64,000 nucleotides of DNA from Paraburkholderia aspalathi (GCF_900116445.1 NZ_FPBH01000040.1:1-64000), one strand, 5' to 3'; positions 17,137-26,823 are shown, numbered from the stretch's first letter. Notes: generated by a model from the sequence alone, not told the origin. Translations and numbers: made by a program.

Positions 17137-18804
17137 TTATTCCTTCACATGCATCGTGTCGAGCACGCGCTTGCGCAAGCGCGTGTCGCGCAGCGCGCCG
17201 GCAGCTTCGAGCACCGGATAGGCCGTCGAGCAGAACAGCGAATTGAGCCGCTTCATGTCGCTGATCAGATCCAGATGCAACGCGCTGGTCTCGATGCTGC
17301 GCAAGGTTTGTCCGGCGAGCCGATCCAGGTGCTTGTATGAATACGCGCGCTCCAGATCGCGAAAGCGCTCTTTCTCCGCCAGCAGCCGCTCGGCGCAACG
17401 CAGATCGTTATTCAGAAACACCGAGAGGCCAAGCTGCAGATTGCTGACGAGCCGTGCCTGAAGGTCGTCCAGTTCGCCCAGCCCCTCCTCCGAAAACGAC
17501 AGCCGGTGCGCGATCTTCTTTTCCTCGATATCGCCGACGATCCGCTCGATGATGTCGCCCGCATGCTCCAGGTTAATCGTCAACGAGATGATGTCGGTCC
17601 AGCGGCGGCTATCGGCTTCGTCGAGTTGCTCGCGCGAGATCAGCGTCAGATAGGTTTTGACCGCGGCGTAGAGCTGGTCGACGTCGTCGTCCATCCGGAC
17701 CGTTTCGCGCGCCTTGTCGAGGCTGTTTTCATGGATCAGGCCCGCAACGTTATCGAGCATGGTGCGCACAATGTCGCCAATGCGCAGCACCTCGCGTGCG
17801 GCGTTCGCGAGTGCGAGCGTGGGCGTGGAAAGCGCGGCGGCATCCAGATGCAGTGGCCGCAGTTCGCCGTTGGGCTGCGGCCGGTCCGGCAACACCCGCG
17901 TGCAGATGCGCGCCACCGGATCGATCAGCGAGAGACATGCGCAGCAACGCAGTGTGTTGTAGATCACGTGAAAGCCGACCACGGCTTCGCGTGGATTCGC
18001 GATCAGCACCGGCAGCCCGCGTGCAAGCAGCGGCGCGAACGGCAGGATCAGCAACGCGCCGGCCAGTTTGAACGCCAGACTGCCCAGGGCCAGACGCCGC
18101 GCCGCCGCGTTCTGCGCGAGGGTGCCCATCAGCGCCAGCAAGCCGCTGCCGAGATTCGCACCGATCACGAGACACAGCGCCACCTTGAGCGAGATCACGC
18201 CCGACGAGGCAAGCGTTGCTGTCAGCAGGACCGCCGCGAGACTCGAATAAGACAGCATGGCAAATGCCGCACCGACCAGCGCGTCGAGCATGGTGTCGCC
18301 GGTCAGCGCGCCGAACATCACGCGTACGCCGGCGCCTTGCATCATCGGCTGGGCGGCTTCAACGATCAGGTGCAGCGCCAGCAGGATCAAGCCAAGCCCG
18401 ATCAGCGTACGCCCGACCTGGCCCGTGCGGGTTTGCTTGCGCGACAAAAAGAGCGGCACGCCGAACAGAATCAGGATCGGCGACAGCCATGTCAGATCGA
18501 GAGTCAGCAGCCGCGCCATCAGTGCGGTGCCGACGTCGGCGCCAAGCATGATGGCGAGGCCGCTGGTGAGCGGCAGAAGACCTTGCGCGGCGAACGAGGT
18601 GACGATCACCGCCGTTGCATTGCTGCTTTGCACGAGGCTTGTGACGCCAACGCCAGAAAGGAAGGCGCGCCAGCGGCTACTGGTGCTGCGCCCGAGGACA
18701 GTACGCAGATCGGCGCCGAGCACGCGCAGGATGCCGGTACGTACGATGTGCGAGCCCCACACGAGGAGCGCCACACCAGCCAGAAGGTTAAGGAGAATCA
18801 ACAT
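17137..18804 (-). CDS. Na/Pi cotransporter family protein with PhoU-like C-terminus
   Basis: A 555-residue protein. Residues 1 to about 310 form a Na+/phosphate cotransporter II membrane domain with the two inverted QSSNAT/SYSSLAAVL-type motifs (SLVQSSNATAVIV near residue 50). The C-terminal 200 residues are helical and PhoU-like (RIGDIVRTMLDNVAGLI...). Related proteins import or export phosphate. The start at 18804 (MLILLNLLAG) matches the family; longer readings add a Cys/Arg-rich leader. Convergent with the DeoR gene, so it is a separate unit, but its phosphate role fits the neighbouring phosphodiesterase. Confidence 0.88.
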   Translation of the reverse strand: MLILLNLLAGVALLVWGSHIVRTGILRVLGADLRTVLGRSTSSRWRAFLSGVGVTSLVQSSNATAVIVTSFAAQGLLPLTSGLAIMLGADVGTALMARLLTLDLTWLSPILILFGVPLFLSRKQTRTGQVGRTLIGLGLILLALHLIVEAAQPMMQGAGVRVMFGALTGDTMLDALVGAAFAMLSYSSLAAVLLTATLASSGVISLKVALCLVIGANLGSGLLALMGTLAQNAAARRLALGSLAFKLAGALLILPFAPLLARGLPVLIANPREAVVGFHVIYNTLRCCACLSLIDPVARICTRVLPDRPQPNGELRPLHLDAAALSTPTLALANAAREVLRIGDIVRTMLDNVAGLIHENSLDKARETVRMDDDVDQLYAAVKTYLTLISREQLDEADSRRWTDIISLTINLEHAGDIIERIVGDIEEKKIAHRLSFSEEGLGELDDLQARLVSNLQLGLSVFLNNDLRCAERLLAEKERFRDLERAYSYKHLDRLAGQTLRSIETSALHLDLISDMKRLNSLFCSTAYPVLEAAGALRDTRLRKRVLDTMHVKE

Positions 18805-19029
18805 AAGGCACTGCGCATCCGTTCCTGCTGCCATGACCCGAACCGCATGCCGCGTGAACCGGCACCCGGGGCGTTTATGACAGTAGTGTTGCACATTTTT
18901 GCCTTATTGTAATTTTGTGCTTTTAAATATACGCTCGTGCCGAACCGTGGATTGCTGTGTACCGGCTCGTCGTCCGGACCGCAATTCACTCGATCACTTC
19001 GTTTGCCCACTTCATCACAAGGACTCTGG

Positions 19030-19713
19030 ATGAGCCGCAACCTTGCGCTGTTCGACCTGGACCATACGCTGCTGCCGCTCGATAGCGATCAGGCGTGGGC
19101 CCATTTCATCGCCGGACTGGGCATAGAAGGCGCTGCGCAGCACGCGGAAGAAATCGACGATTACTACCGGCAGTATGTGGCCGGCACGCTCGATATGGCC
19201 GCCTATCTGAACTACACATTGGCGCCCCTCGCTCGCCACTCGCGCGAACAGCTCGACGCGTGGCATGCGCAGTTCATGAGGGATGTGATTGCGCCGGCGA
19301 TCCTGCCGGCTGCACGGGAACTCGTGCAACGTCATATTGAAGCGGGCGACCTGTGCTGCATCGTCACCGCCACCAACGTGTTCATTACGAAACCGATCGG
19401 CAAGGCACTCGGCTTCGAACATCTGCTGGGGATCGATCTCGGCACCGAAGGCGGCGATCCTTTGGCGCGCTTTACCGGAACCGCCGTCGGCGTGCCGACC
19501 TTCCGTGAAGGCAAAATCACGCGCACCGAGAGCTGGCTGGCTTCGCTCGGTCATCGTCTGCAGGATTTTCCGCAGAGCTGGTTCTATAGCGATTCGATCA
19601 ACGATGTGCCTTTGCTCGAGCTCGTCACGCATCCGGTCGCGACCAATCCCGACCCGCGCCTGCGCGCCATTGCCACGGAACGCGGCTGGCCGGTGATTGA
19701 GCTGTTTGCTTGA
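19030..19713 (+). CDS. HAD-IB family phosphatase (SerB-like)
   Basis: A 227-residue haloacid dehalogenase-type hydrolase. Motif I is FDLDHTLLPLDSD (nucleophile Asp9, general acid Asp11). Motif III/IV is FYSDSINDVPLLE, and a helical cap lies between. Relatives include phosphoserine phosphatase and CicA, but the substrate here is not determined. The ATG at 19030 is preferred because the family begins NLALFDLD; an AAGGA site lies upstream. Divergent from the Na/Pi gene. Confidence 0.88.
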   Translation: MSRNLALFDLDHTLLPLDSDQAWAHFIAGLGIEGAAQHAEEIDDYYRQYVAGTLDMAAYLNYTLAPLARHSREQLDAWHAQFMRDVIAPAILPAARELVQRHIEAGDLCCIVTATNVFITKPIGKALGFEHLLGIDLGTEGGDPLARFTGTAVGVPTFREGKITRTESWLASLGHRLQDFPQSWFYSDSINDVPLLELVTHPVATNPDPRLRAIATERGWPVIELFA

Positions 19714-19743
19714 GACTGCGCGGACTCTCGGCGCGGGCGGCGG

Positions 19744-20613
19744 CTACACACGGCCCTTCCACGGCACCAGCCGCCGCTCCAAAGCACGCATGCCGAGATC
19801 GAACAGCCACGCGATCAGTCCGATCAGCACGATGCCCATCACCACCACATCGGTACGCAGAAAGCTCGACGCATTGAGCACCATCTGACCCAAGCCGGCA
19901 GTGGCAGCGACCATCTCGGCGGCAACCAGGGTGGTCCAGCCAAAGCCGATGGCAATCCGCAAGCCGGTCAGAATCTCGGGCAACGCTGCGGGCAGAACCA
20001 CATGTTGCACGATCTGCCCGAAGCGGCCACCCAGCGAATACGCCGCATGAATCTGCTCGATGGTCGCGCTGCGCACACCGGCACGCGCCGCCATTGCAAT
20101 CGGTGCGAAACAGGCGAGATAGATCACGACGATCTTCGCGGTCTCGTCGATGCCGAACCAGATCACCACCAGCGGCAAATACGCAAGCGGCGGCAACGGT
20201 CGGTAGAACTCAAGAGGCGGATCGAGCAAGCCACGTGCAACCCGGCTTACGCCCATCAGGATTCCGACCGGCACCGCCGTGACCGCCGCCAGCGCGAACG
20301 CACCGAACACGCGCAGCGCACTCCATGCGAGATGCTCCGAGAGCGGCAAGCCGCCTTGAATACGGCCGTGCCAGGCGTCCAGAAATGCGCCCCAAACCGA
20401 CTCGGGCGCCGGCAGGAAGAGTGGCGGCAGCCAGTGCAGATGCGTGGCAAGCCACCATAGCGCCGCGAGCGTCGTGACCGAGACCGCGCTCAACGCCGCA
20501 GTCGGGCCTTCGCCCGGCAAACGCCAGCCACGTACCGCCCGTGTTTTACGCCGCGGCGGCTCGCTTGTCTGGGTCAGGGGCACGGTGCCCAACGATTCAC
20601 GTGAGACCGTCAC
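19744..20613 (-). CDS. tauC: Taurine/sulfonate ABC transporter permease
   Basis: A 289-residue permease of the TauC/SsuC group. About 30 polar residues precede the first helix. The typical [30 protein letters not shown] block and the coupling loop [23 protein letters not shown] are clear. It forms the channel of a sulfonate importer with the preceding ATPase, whose stop overlaps its start by 4 bp (20610-20613). It ends 30 bp from the convergent HAD gene. Confidence 0.92.
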   Translation of the reverse strand: MTVSRESLGTVPLTQTSEPPRRKTRAVRGWRLPGEGPTAALSAVSVTTLAALWWLATHLHWLPPLFLPAPESVWGAFLDAWHGRIQGGLPLSEHLAWSALRVFGAFALAAVTAVPVGILMGVSRVARGLLDPPLEFYRPLPPLAYLPLVVIWFGIDETAKIVVIYLACFAPIAMAARAGVRSATIEQIHAAYSLGGRFGQIVQHVVLPAALPEILTGLRIAIGFGWTTLVAAEMVAATAGLGQMVLNASSFLRTDVVVMGIVLIGLIAWLFDLGMRALERRLVPWKGRV

Positions 20614-21422
20614 GACAGCACCTCTTCCTGGTCCTGGTTGCGCTCACCCCGTTCGTGCAGACGGCGCACCAGCCGTTCGCGCCACTCGATGAAATCCGGC
20701 GACGACTTCACCGCACGCGCGTCGCGTGTCTCGAGAAAACGCTGCGCGAATGGCAGGTCGTAGCTCTCGGCGATGCGCCCGGGTCCCGGTGTCATCACAA
20801 CGAGGCGTGTCGCCAGAAACAGCGCTTCCTCCACGCTATGCGTAATGAAGAACACCGTCTTGCGTGTGCGGCCCCAAACGTCGAGCACGAGTTCCTGCAT
20901 CGACTCGCGCGTCATCGCGTCGAGCGCGCCCATCGGTTCGTCCATCAGCAGCACTTGCGGATCGCTTGCCAGCGCGCGTGCAATGCCCACGCGCTGCTGC
21001 ATGCCGCCCGACAGCGCGTAGACCCGCGAGCGCGCATGCTTCTCAAGCCCAACCAGCGCCAGCATCTCCAGCGCGACACGCTCGCGCTGCGCCTTCGGCA
21101 CACGCTGAAAACGCAGGCCGAGCGCGACATTGTCGAGTACGTCGAGCCAGGGCATCAGCGCGTATTTCTGAAACACGACACCGCGATCCGCGCCCGGTCC
21201 AAGCACGGGTTCGCCGTTCAGACGCACCTCACCTTCGGTCGGCTGAATGAAACCGGCGATGCAGTTCAGCAAAGTCGTCTTGCCGCAACCGGACGCACCC
21301 AGCGCAACGACGAACTCACCCGGTTCGATGTGCAGATCGACGTCAGCGAGCGCGATGTGCGGCGCCGCGCCACGTGCGCCTTCGTAGGCGACGTGCAGCC
21401 GCCGTATCTCAAGACCGCTCAT
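20610..21422 (-). CDS. tauB: Taurine/sulfonate ABC transporter ATP-binding protein
   Basis: A 270-residue ATPase. Walker A GASGCGKT, the TauB-like [27 protein letters not shown] segment, signature LSGGMQQR, Walker B LLMDEP and H-loop ITHSVEEA are present. Two ATGs are possible. I choose 21422 because GGAG lies 7 bp before it, whereas it is 1 bp from the ATG at 21428. It lies between the binding protein and permease genes of the tau operon. Confidence 0.92.
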   Translation of the reverse strand: MSGLEIRRLHVAYEGARGAAPHIALADVDLHIEPGEFVVALGASGCGKTTLLNCIAGFIQPTEGEVRLNGEPVLGPGADRGVVFQKYALMPWLDVLDNVALGLRFQRVPKAQRERVALEMLALVGLEKHARSRVYALSGGMQQRVGIARALASDPQVLLMDEPMGALDAMTRESMQELVLDVWGRTRKTVFFITHSVEEALFLATRLVVMTPGPGRIAESYDLPFAQRFLETRDARAVKSSPDFIEWRERLVRRLHERGERNQDQEEVLS

Positions 21423-21464
21423 CGCCATGCTCCATGATGCTGATGGGTCAGCACGTTTAAAAAG

Positions 21465-22487
21465 TTAATGCGCCGCACGCTGTACGAACTGCGGATCGAC
21501 GCCGGTCGAGTAATCGGCCAGCACGTTCTGAATCGTGCCTTGCGTCTTCAGGAATGCAGCGGTTGCGGCGAGCGATTTAGCCGCGCCGGATTGTGCACCG
21601 CCGCCAAGCCATGCATTCGAGGCCTGCTGAGCCGGCGTCGGGAATGCATACAGTGCGAGGCTCGCCGGCACTTCCTGCGCGGTGGCGCCGGACTCCTTCG
21701 CAACCGCCTCGACCTGCGGCGACGTCGCGGTCCATGCCGACGTGTGATCGCGATAGCTCGCATCGGTCGCGGCCAGCACCTTCACGAAGCGCGCGACGAA
21801 CTCGGTGTTCTGGCTCGCGAACTTGCGATCGACGACGAAGCCGTCGAACGTCGCCTTGCCGGTTTGCTGCGCGACCTGCCCGGACGTGATCAACACCTTG
21901 CCGTTCTTCTTCACCTTCGCCAGCACCGGGTCCCAGATGTAAGTCGCATCGATGTCGCCGCGCTCCCACGCCGCTGCGACTTCAGGCGGACGCAGATTAA
22001 CGATCTTCACATCCGACGGATTCACGCCGGCGCTCTGCAGTGCAACCAGCGTATGAAAGTGCGAAGTCGACACGAACGGCACGCCAATCTTCTTCCCCTT
22101 CAGGCCGGCGACACTGGTGACATTGGAACCGTCTCGCGCGACCAGCGCTTCGGCGTCGTTGATGTTGTCGAGAATCCAGAACAGCGAAATATCGACGCCC
22201 TGCGACAGTCCGGCGGCAATCGGACTCGACCCCGCTTCGCCGAGTTGCACCGAGCCCGAAGCCAGCGCGCGGATCACGTCGGCGCCGCTGCCGAGCTTGC
22301 GATAGGTGACCTTGTAGCCGGTGGCTTTCTCGACTTCGCCCGTGGCCTGCGCATAACGCCAAGGCACGACCATGTCCTGATACGCGATCACGACTTCTTT
22401 GGTGTCGGCGTGTGCAATGGAAGAAAGCGGCGCGGACAGTGCGAGCAGCGTAGCGAACGCGGCGAGCGGACGAAGCAAGCGGTTCAT
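21465..22487 (-). CDS. tauA: Taurine-type ABC transporter substrate-binding protein
   Basis: A 340-residue periplasmic binding protein with a clear signal peptide (cleavage near SSIAHA-DTK). The segment YRKLGSGADVIRALASGSVQLGEAGSSPIAAGLSQG matches the ligand-binding region of TauA. It is first in a tauA-tauB-tauC operon. No TauD dioxygenase or SsuD monooxygenase is linked here, so the desulfonation enzyme and exact substrate are unknown. The promoter must lie in 22488-22728; I see a TCCGCGGA palindrome there but no convincing CysB/Cbl site. Confidence 0.9.
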   Translation of the reverse strand: MNRLLRPLAAFATLLALSAPLSSIAHADTKEVVIAYQDMVVPWRYAQATGEVEKATGYKVTYRKLGSGADVIRALASGSVQLGEAGSSPIAAGLSQGVDISLFWILDNINDAEALVARDGSNVTSVAGLKGKKIGVPFVSTSHFHTLVALQSAGVNPSDVKIVNLRPPEVAAAWERGDIDATYIWDPVLAKVKKNGKVLITSGQVAQQTGKATFDGFVVDRKFASQNTEFVARFVKVLAATDASYRDHTSAWTATSPQVEAVAKESGATAQEVPASLALYAFPTPAQQASNAWLGGGAQSGAAKSLAATAAFLKTQGTIQNVLADYSTGVDPQFVQRAAH

Positions 22488-22735
22488 CGAGAAACCCCTT
22501 TAGTGTGTGTTGTCTGGGAGGCTTTCGACTATAGGGAGTTTGTCCGCGGACGGTTCCAATTAATCCACGATTGCTAATGACGCTGTTCGAGCATTGCTTT
22601 TCACGCTGAGTTGGATCGGCGCGACTGCTGCGGTGGCCAGTAGATGGGTTCTAGCGAAGGGTTACGGATTGGGATGCCTTTGCGCAAGCTGGCCGTTCGG
22701 CGGATTGTCGTGCTTCCGCGGCAACGGCATGATCA

Positions 22736-22755
22736 GCGAATTGCCTTCAATTCGC
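22736..22755 (+). repeat. Perfect hairpin just before or inside a small membrane protein gene
   Basis: GCGAATTG and CAATTCGC form an uninterrupted 8-bp stem with a CCTT loop. It ends 6 bp before the ATG at 22762. If translation starts there the hairpin covers the ribosome site. Confidence 0.6.
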
Positions 22756-22761
22756 ATTCCT

Positions 22762-23208
22762 ATGGTCGATTTTCTTAGCCGCTTGAGCTGGTTGTTTTTC
22801 AATATCGGCGTACCTGTTTTTGCGCCGATTGCATTGCTTCCTCTGTTGAACTTTTCGCGCTACTACCGGCACGCGGCGAAAGGTATTACGCGGCGATCCA
22901 TTCAGGATGGCCAGCTTTTCTGGGTTGTCATTTCGATGTGTGCCAGCGCATGCTACGAGATTGGAGGTGCGTTGAGCGAAGCGCCGACGCGCAGCAGGTT
23001 AGCGCTCATGTTGGCCGCACTTCTCTGGCACGTGCTCTTTATCGTCGCAGCGTCAATACTAGTGTGCCTGGGTGCGGCCGATGCAGCGGCTCGCCCAGCG
23101 CGTCACGCGGGAGAGCAGGAGCGTGATGGTTGGTTGATGTGGTTTTCGCTGCTCATAACCGTTGTCGTCGCAGTCTCCTTTTCCGCATCTCATTATTCGT
23201 TTACCTAA
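22762..23208 (+). CDS. Hypothetical four-helix membrane protein
   Basis: A 148-residue protein from the ATG at 22762 (in-frame alternatives at 22729 and 22594). Four hydrophobic segments are visible: near LSWLFFNIGVPVFAPIALLPLL, LFWVVISMCASACYEIGG, LALMLAALLWHVLFIVAASILVCLG and a C-terminal WFSLLITVVVAVSFSA. I recognise no family. Codon composition is less GC-skewed than the neighbours and there is no strong ribosome site, so the exact start is uncertain. Divergent from tauA and 54 bp upstream of the 44-residue ORF on the same strand. Confidence 0.55.
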   Translation: MVDFLSRLSWLFFNIGVPVFAPIALLPLLNFSRYYRHAAKGITRRSIQDGQLFWVVISMCASACYEIGGALSEAPTRSRLALMLAALLWHVLFIVAASILVCLGAADAAARPARHAGEQERDGWLMWFSLLITVVVAVSFSASHYSFT

Positions 23209-23228
23209 CTAAATTCGGCGCTCTGATC

Positions 23229-23234
23229 TATAAT
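23229..23234 (+). promoter_or_regulatory. Perfect -10 box before the 44-residue ORF
   Basis: TATAAT at 23229-23234, 28 bp upstream of the ATG at 23263. No good -35 is seen at 16-18 bp. The position predicts a leader of about 20 nt. Confidence 0.45.
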
Positions 23235-23262
23235 TTTCATCCTAGTCTCACGGAGATCCAGC

Positions 23263-23397
23263 ATGCCCAATTTGATCGACCGCCTCATCGAAGACCGCGC
23301 ACTGCGCCATCGCTTCATCCTCTTTCTTTACCCGTTCACGATCATCGGCGGAATGATATCCGTTACTTGCAGTCTGCTCGCACGTTATTACCGTTAG
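23263..23397 (+). CDS. Candidate 44-residue membrane microprotein
   Basis: An uninterrupted 45-codon frame beginning MPNLIDRLIEDRALRHRF. A charged amphipathic N-terminus is followed by a single hydrophobic stretch at residues 18-40 (FILFLYPFTIIGGMISVTCS) and a basic end RYYR. GGAGAT lies 6 bp before the ATG, a perfect TATAAT lies 29-34 bp before it, and a strong terminator follows 58 bp after the stop. Those flanking signals make it more credible than a random small frame. Function unknown; a single-pass inner-membrane peptide is the simplest reading. Confidence 0.55.
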   Translation: MPNLIDRLIEDRALRHRFILFLYPFTIIGGMISVTCSLLARYYR

Positions 23398-23455
23398 GCA
23401 ACGCAGGCAGATCTCAGGGCGGAACTGCTGAACCGCCACTTCTGCGCCCAAAAAA

Positions 23456-23482
23456 CAAAGCCCGCAACATGTGCGGGCTTTG
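23456..23482. terminator. Bidirectional terminator between microprotein and lipA
   Basis: CAAAGCCCGCA and TGCGGGCTTTG form an 11-bp stem. T-rich tails lie on both sides (CATTTTC on plus, GTTTTTTG on minus), so it can end both the 44-residue ORF and lipA transcripts. Confidence 0.85.
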
Positions 23483-23512
23483 CATTTTCAAACTGACAAC
23501 ACACTAAACCGT

Positions 23513-24520
23513 TTAAACCACCCCGGCTCCATGCGCCTGCAGATCGGCGTGGTAGCTCGAGCGAACCATCGCGCCCACAGCGGCGTGCGTGAAGCCCATC
23601 TTGTACGCTTCTTCCTCGTACATCTTGAACGTGTCCGGATGCACATACGAGCGCACCGGCAGATGGTGTTCCGACGGCTGCAGATACTGGCCGATCGTCA
23701 GCATGTCCACGTCGTGCTCGCGCAGATCGCGCATCACTTGCAAAATTTCTTCTTCGGTTTCGCCGAGGCCGACCATCAGGCCGGACTTGGTCGCGACGTC
23801 CGGATGCAGCGCCTTGAAATCCTTCAGCAGCTTCAGCGAATGCGCATAGTCCGAACCGGGGCGCGCTTCCTTGTACAGACGCGGCACCGTTTCGAGGTTG
23901 TGGTTCATCACATCAGGCGGTGCGGCGTTCAGAATGCCGAGCGCGCGATCCAGACGGCCGCGGAAGTCCGGCGTCAGAATTTCAATACGCGTCTCCGGCG
24001 ACAGTTCGCGCGTCTGACGGATACATTCCACGAAGTGAGCAGCGCCACCATCGCGCAGATCGTCACGGTCGACGCTGGTGATCACCACATACTTCAGCTT
24101 CAACGCGGCGATGGTGCGTGCCAGGTTGCCCGGCTCATCCACGTCGAGCGGATCGGGGCGGCCGTGGCCGACGTCGCAGAACGGGCAGCGGCGCGTGCAC
24201 TTGTCACCCATGATCATGAACGTCGCGGTGCCCTTGCCGAAGCATTCGCCGATGTTCGGGCAGCTCGCTTCTTCACACACCGTGTGCAGATTGTGTTCGC
24301 GCAGGATCTGCTTGATTTCAGAAAAGCGCGAATTGCCGGTGGCCGCTTTGACGCGGATCCAGTCCGGTTTTTTCAGCTTTTCGATCGGGATGATCTTGAT
24401 CGGAATACGGGCGGTTTTGGCTTGCGCCTTCTGCTTCGCGGTGGCGTCGTAGGCAGCGGCGGGAGCCGGCACGGCATCAGGAGCGGGAGAAGCTGCGAGG
24501 TTCGCGGTAACGTCAGTCAT
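23513..24520 (-). CDS. lipA: Lipoyl synthase LipA
   Basis: A 335-residue radical SAM enzyme that inserts two sulfurs into octanoyl groups on lipoyl domains. The auxiliary cluster motif [12 protein letters not shown] and the radical SAM motif CTRRCPFC are both intact, as is the C-terminal RSSYHA segment. The first 50 residues are an Ala/Pro-rich extension. The ATG at 24520 (MTDVTANLA) is 13 bp after the lipB stop, indicating a lipB-lipA operon. Longer in-frame readings run back into lipB and are rejected. Confidence 0.97.
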   Translation of the reverse strand: MTDVTANLAASPAPDAVPAPAAAYDATAKQKAQAKTARIPIKIIPIEKLKKPDWIRVKAATGNSRFSEIKQILREHNLHTVCEEASCPNIGECFGKGTATFMIMGDKCTRRCPFCDVGHGRPDPLDVDEPGNLARTIAALKLKYVVITSVDRDDLRDGGAAHFVECIRQTRELSPETRIEILTPDFRGRLDRALGILNAAPPDVMNHNLETVPRLYKEARPGSDYAHSLKLLKDFKALHPDVATKSGLMVGLGETEEEILQVMRDLREHDVDMLTIGQYLQPSEHHLPVRSYVHPDTFKMYEEEAYKMGFTHAAVGAMVRSSYHADLQAHGAGVV

Positions 24521-24533
24521 TCGTTCGGTCCAG

Positions 24534-25259
24534 TCAGGCGGTGAGAGCACCGGCCTGCGGTTGGGCGACGGCCGCGGGACTGCCGTCGAGGTTTGCGGTG
24601 AGGCGTGCTGCAAAGGTACGGGCCACGTCGTCCCAGCCGGCGGCAACGCCCAGCGTTGCCATATCGACTGTTTCGAGCCCCGCGTAGCCACATGGGTTGA
24701 TGGCCAGAAACGGCCGCAAGTCCATGTTCACATTCAGGCTCGCGCCGTGATAGCTGCAGCCGTTGCGGATTTTCAGACCCAGCGCGGCGATCTTGGCGCC
24801 GGTATGCAACCCGGCGTCTGGCCCTGGCGCCACGTAGATACCGGGGGCGCCCGCCTTGCGTTCTCCGGCGAGATTATACGCCGCGAGGGTGTCGATCACG
24901 GCCTGCTCGATCCGGGTGACCATCTCGCGCACCATCAGCTTGCGTCGGCGCAGGTCCAGCAACAGGTAGGCAACCACCTGTCCGGGCCCGTGATACGTGA
25001 TCTGCCCGCCCCGGTCGACTTTCACAAGCGGAATGCCGCTGTCGGCGGCCAGCAGATGCGCCGGGTCGCCGGCCTGGCCAAGCGTGAAGACGGGGGGGTG
25101 TTCGACCAGCCAGATCTCGTCGGGTGTATCGGCGGTGCGCGCGTCGGTGAACGCGCGCATCGCTTCGAAACTGGCTTCGTAAGGTTCGTTGCCGAGCCAG
25201 CGCAGCGTAAGCGGCGCCGTGGCGGGCAAGGGGGACGGGGAAACCGGGGTGGTGCACAT
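24534..25259 (-). CDS. lipB: Octanoyltransferase LipB
   Basis: A 241-residue enzyme that moves octanoate from acyl carrier protein to lipoyl domains. Seen are [23 protein letters not shown], the catalytic Lys in [12 protein letters not shown] and the catalytic Cys in [12 protein letters not shown] short Ala/Gln tail follows the domain. It is first of the lipB-lipA pair. The usual upstream neighbour ybeD is 1.6 kb away, separated by a DUF2917 gene and an opposite-strand LysR gene. Confidence 0.96.
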   Translation of the reverse strand: MCTTPVSPSPLPATAPLTLRWLGNEPYEASFEAMRAFTDARTADTPDEIWLVEHPPVFTLGQAGDPAHLLAADSGIPLVKVDRGGQITYHGPGQVVAYLLLDLRRRKLMVREMVTRIEQAVIDTLAAYNLAGERKAGAPGIYVAPGPDAGLHTGAKIAALGLKIRNGCSYHGASLNVNMDLRPFLAINPCGYAGLETVDMATLGVAAGWDDVARTFAARLTANLDGSPAAVAQPQAGALTA

Positions 25260-25394
25260 GATCCCGGCAGTTTACCGAAATCTGGGCATCCCCGCCGGAC
25301 GCGCCCACTTCAGGACTCGGGGCGCTTCGTTTCGCGCCTGAGCGCCGTTCAACTTCAGCGCCCCTCCGCCATCGCGTCACGGCGCCGCCAGCAC

Positions 25395-25721
25395 TCACAC
25401 CGTGCGCCAGCCCCCACGCATGCGGGCCGCCAGCCGTTCGCCCACCCGCGCGAGCCAGTTGAGCGCACGCTCATCGCAGCGTGTCGGCACTGAAAACGCG
25501 ACCTTCGCATGCGTGCTGCCCTCGGCGCTCAACCACAGCCGTTCACCGCGCCGCAGCCGCAGCGTGTGGCCGGGCTGCAGCCAGTAGTCTTCGGTATCGT
25601 CGCTGCGCGTGACCCACACCGCACCACCATGCACGACCAGCTTGGTGCTGCGTGCTACCTTCATAGGAATGGTTTCGCCATTGCGGATTTCAAAGCCGAT
25701 ACTAGAGGAAATTTCTCGCAT
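25395..25721 (-). CDS. DUF2917 domain-containing protein
   Basis: A 108-residue protein with a small beta-rich, cupin-like core (VARSTKLVVHGGAVWVTRSDDTEDYWLQPGHTLRLRRGERLWLSAEG), typical of DUF2917. The Arg-rich tail may be disordered. Function unknown. It is divergent from a GcvA-like LysR gene, separated by 98 bp, which suggests that regulator controls it. The downstream lipB begins 135 bp after its stop on the same strand. Confidence 0.8.
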   Translation of the reverse strand: MREISSSIGFEIRNGETIPMKVARSTKLVVHGGAVWVTRSDDTEDYWLQPGHTLRLRRGERLWLSAEGSTHAKVAFSVPTRCDERALNWLARVGERLAARMRGGWRTV

Positions 25722-25819
25722 GATGCCCTCGCCAAAATTCGTTTCGTGACTACAATCCTAGGCGTAGCAAGGGTTTACGCAAAACGATCTATTTTCACCT
25801 CTATGTGAGAAATATTGCG

Positions 25820-26788
25820 ATGGATCTCCGGCAATTGCCTCCGCTGAACGCCATCAAGGCGTTCGAAGCCGCCGCCCGCCACGAGAGCTTCTCGCGCGCC
25901 GCCGACGAGCTGTTCGTCACGCACGGCGCCGTCAGTCACCAGATTCGCGCGCTGGAGGAGGAATTGGGCATCGCACTGTTCGCCCGCGACGGCAAGCGCG
26001 TGCGGCTCACGGATACGGGCCGCCGCTATGCCACGCGCGTGCGCACCGCGTTAATGGCGCTGGCTGACGCCACCCGTGAAGTCCGCGCCGGCGACCGCGA
26101 ACGGCGCCTCGTCGTGTCCATGCTGTCCTCGTTTGCGGCGCGCTGGGTGACGCCGCGCATCGGCAGCTTTATCGAGGCGCATCCCCAGTGGGACCTCGAA
26201 CTGCTGTCCACCAACGCGCTGACGGACTTCGCGCGCGACGACGTCGACGTGGCGATCCGCTTCGGCTACGGCAAATATTCGGGGCTGCACGCGGAGTTGC
26301 TGCTGGAGGAGATCTTCTTTCCGGCTTGCGCGCCGAATTTCAACGGCGGCAAGCTGCCGCAAACGCCGGCCGATCTGGCCAAGGTTCAGTTGCTGCGCTC
26401 GGACGACGAACTCTGGCGCCCGTGGTTCGACGCCGCCGGCCTCACAGACTGGCCTGAGCCGAAACGCGGTGTGTTGTATCAGGATTCGTCGAACCTGTTG
26501 CAGGCGGCCATCGACGGCCAGGGAGTCGCGCTCACGCGCCGTTCTCTGGCGATGCACGAGATCGCGGCAGGCCGCCTTGTGCGGCTATTCGATGTGGATG
26601 GACCGAGCCCGTGGCAGTACTACTTCATCTGCCCGCCGCAGATGCTCGAAACCGCGCGCGTCAAGGCGTTCCGCGCCTGGGTATTCGAAGAAGTGGGACG
26701 GTTCAAACAGCTTTTCGAGCAGGCTTGCGAGGTGGGCTCTGCTGCAAGCGCCGATCTCCCGGCGGACGCATTGCGCGTCACGCCGTAA
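25820..26788 (+). CDS. LysR-family transcriptional regulator (GcvA-like)
   Basis: A 322-residue LysR protein. The N-terminal helix-turn-helix reads PLNAIKAFEAAARHESFSRAADELFVTHGAVSHQIRALEEELG, typical of the GcvA branch. The rest is a periplasmic-binding-like effector domain. The ATG at 25820 gives the usual MDLRQLPPLNA start; a GTG at 25805 would add five residues. It is divergent from the DUF2917 gene and convergent with ybeD. Ligand unknown. Confidence 0.9.
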   Translation: MDLRQLPPLNAIKAFEAAARHESFSRAADELFVTHGAVSHQIRALEEELGIALFARDGKRVRLTDTGRRYATRVRTALMALADATREVRAGDRERRLVVSMLSSFAARWVTPRIGSFIEAHPQWDLELLSTNALTDFARDDVDVAIRFGYGKYSGLHAELLLEEIFFPACAPNFNGGKLPQTPADLAKVQLLRSDDELWRPWFDAAGLTDWPEPKRGVLYQDSSNLLQAAIDGQGVALTRRSLAMHEIAAGRLVRLFDVDGPSPWQYYFICPPQMLETARVKAFRAWVFEEVGRFKQLFEQACEVGSAASADLPADALRVTP

Positions 26789-26823
26789 TCCGGAGGCATC
26801 CGTAGGCACAGACCTGGCTGGCC

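Noticed and set aside
17506-18912. 468-residue plus-strand frame over the Na/Pi gene
   Set aside because: Low-complexity Gln/Arg/His translation; shadow of the transporter.
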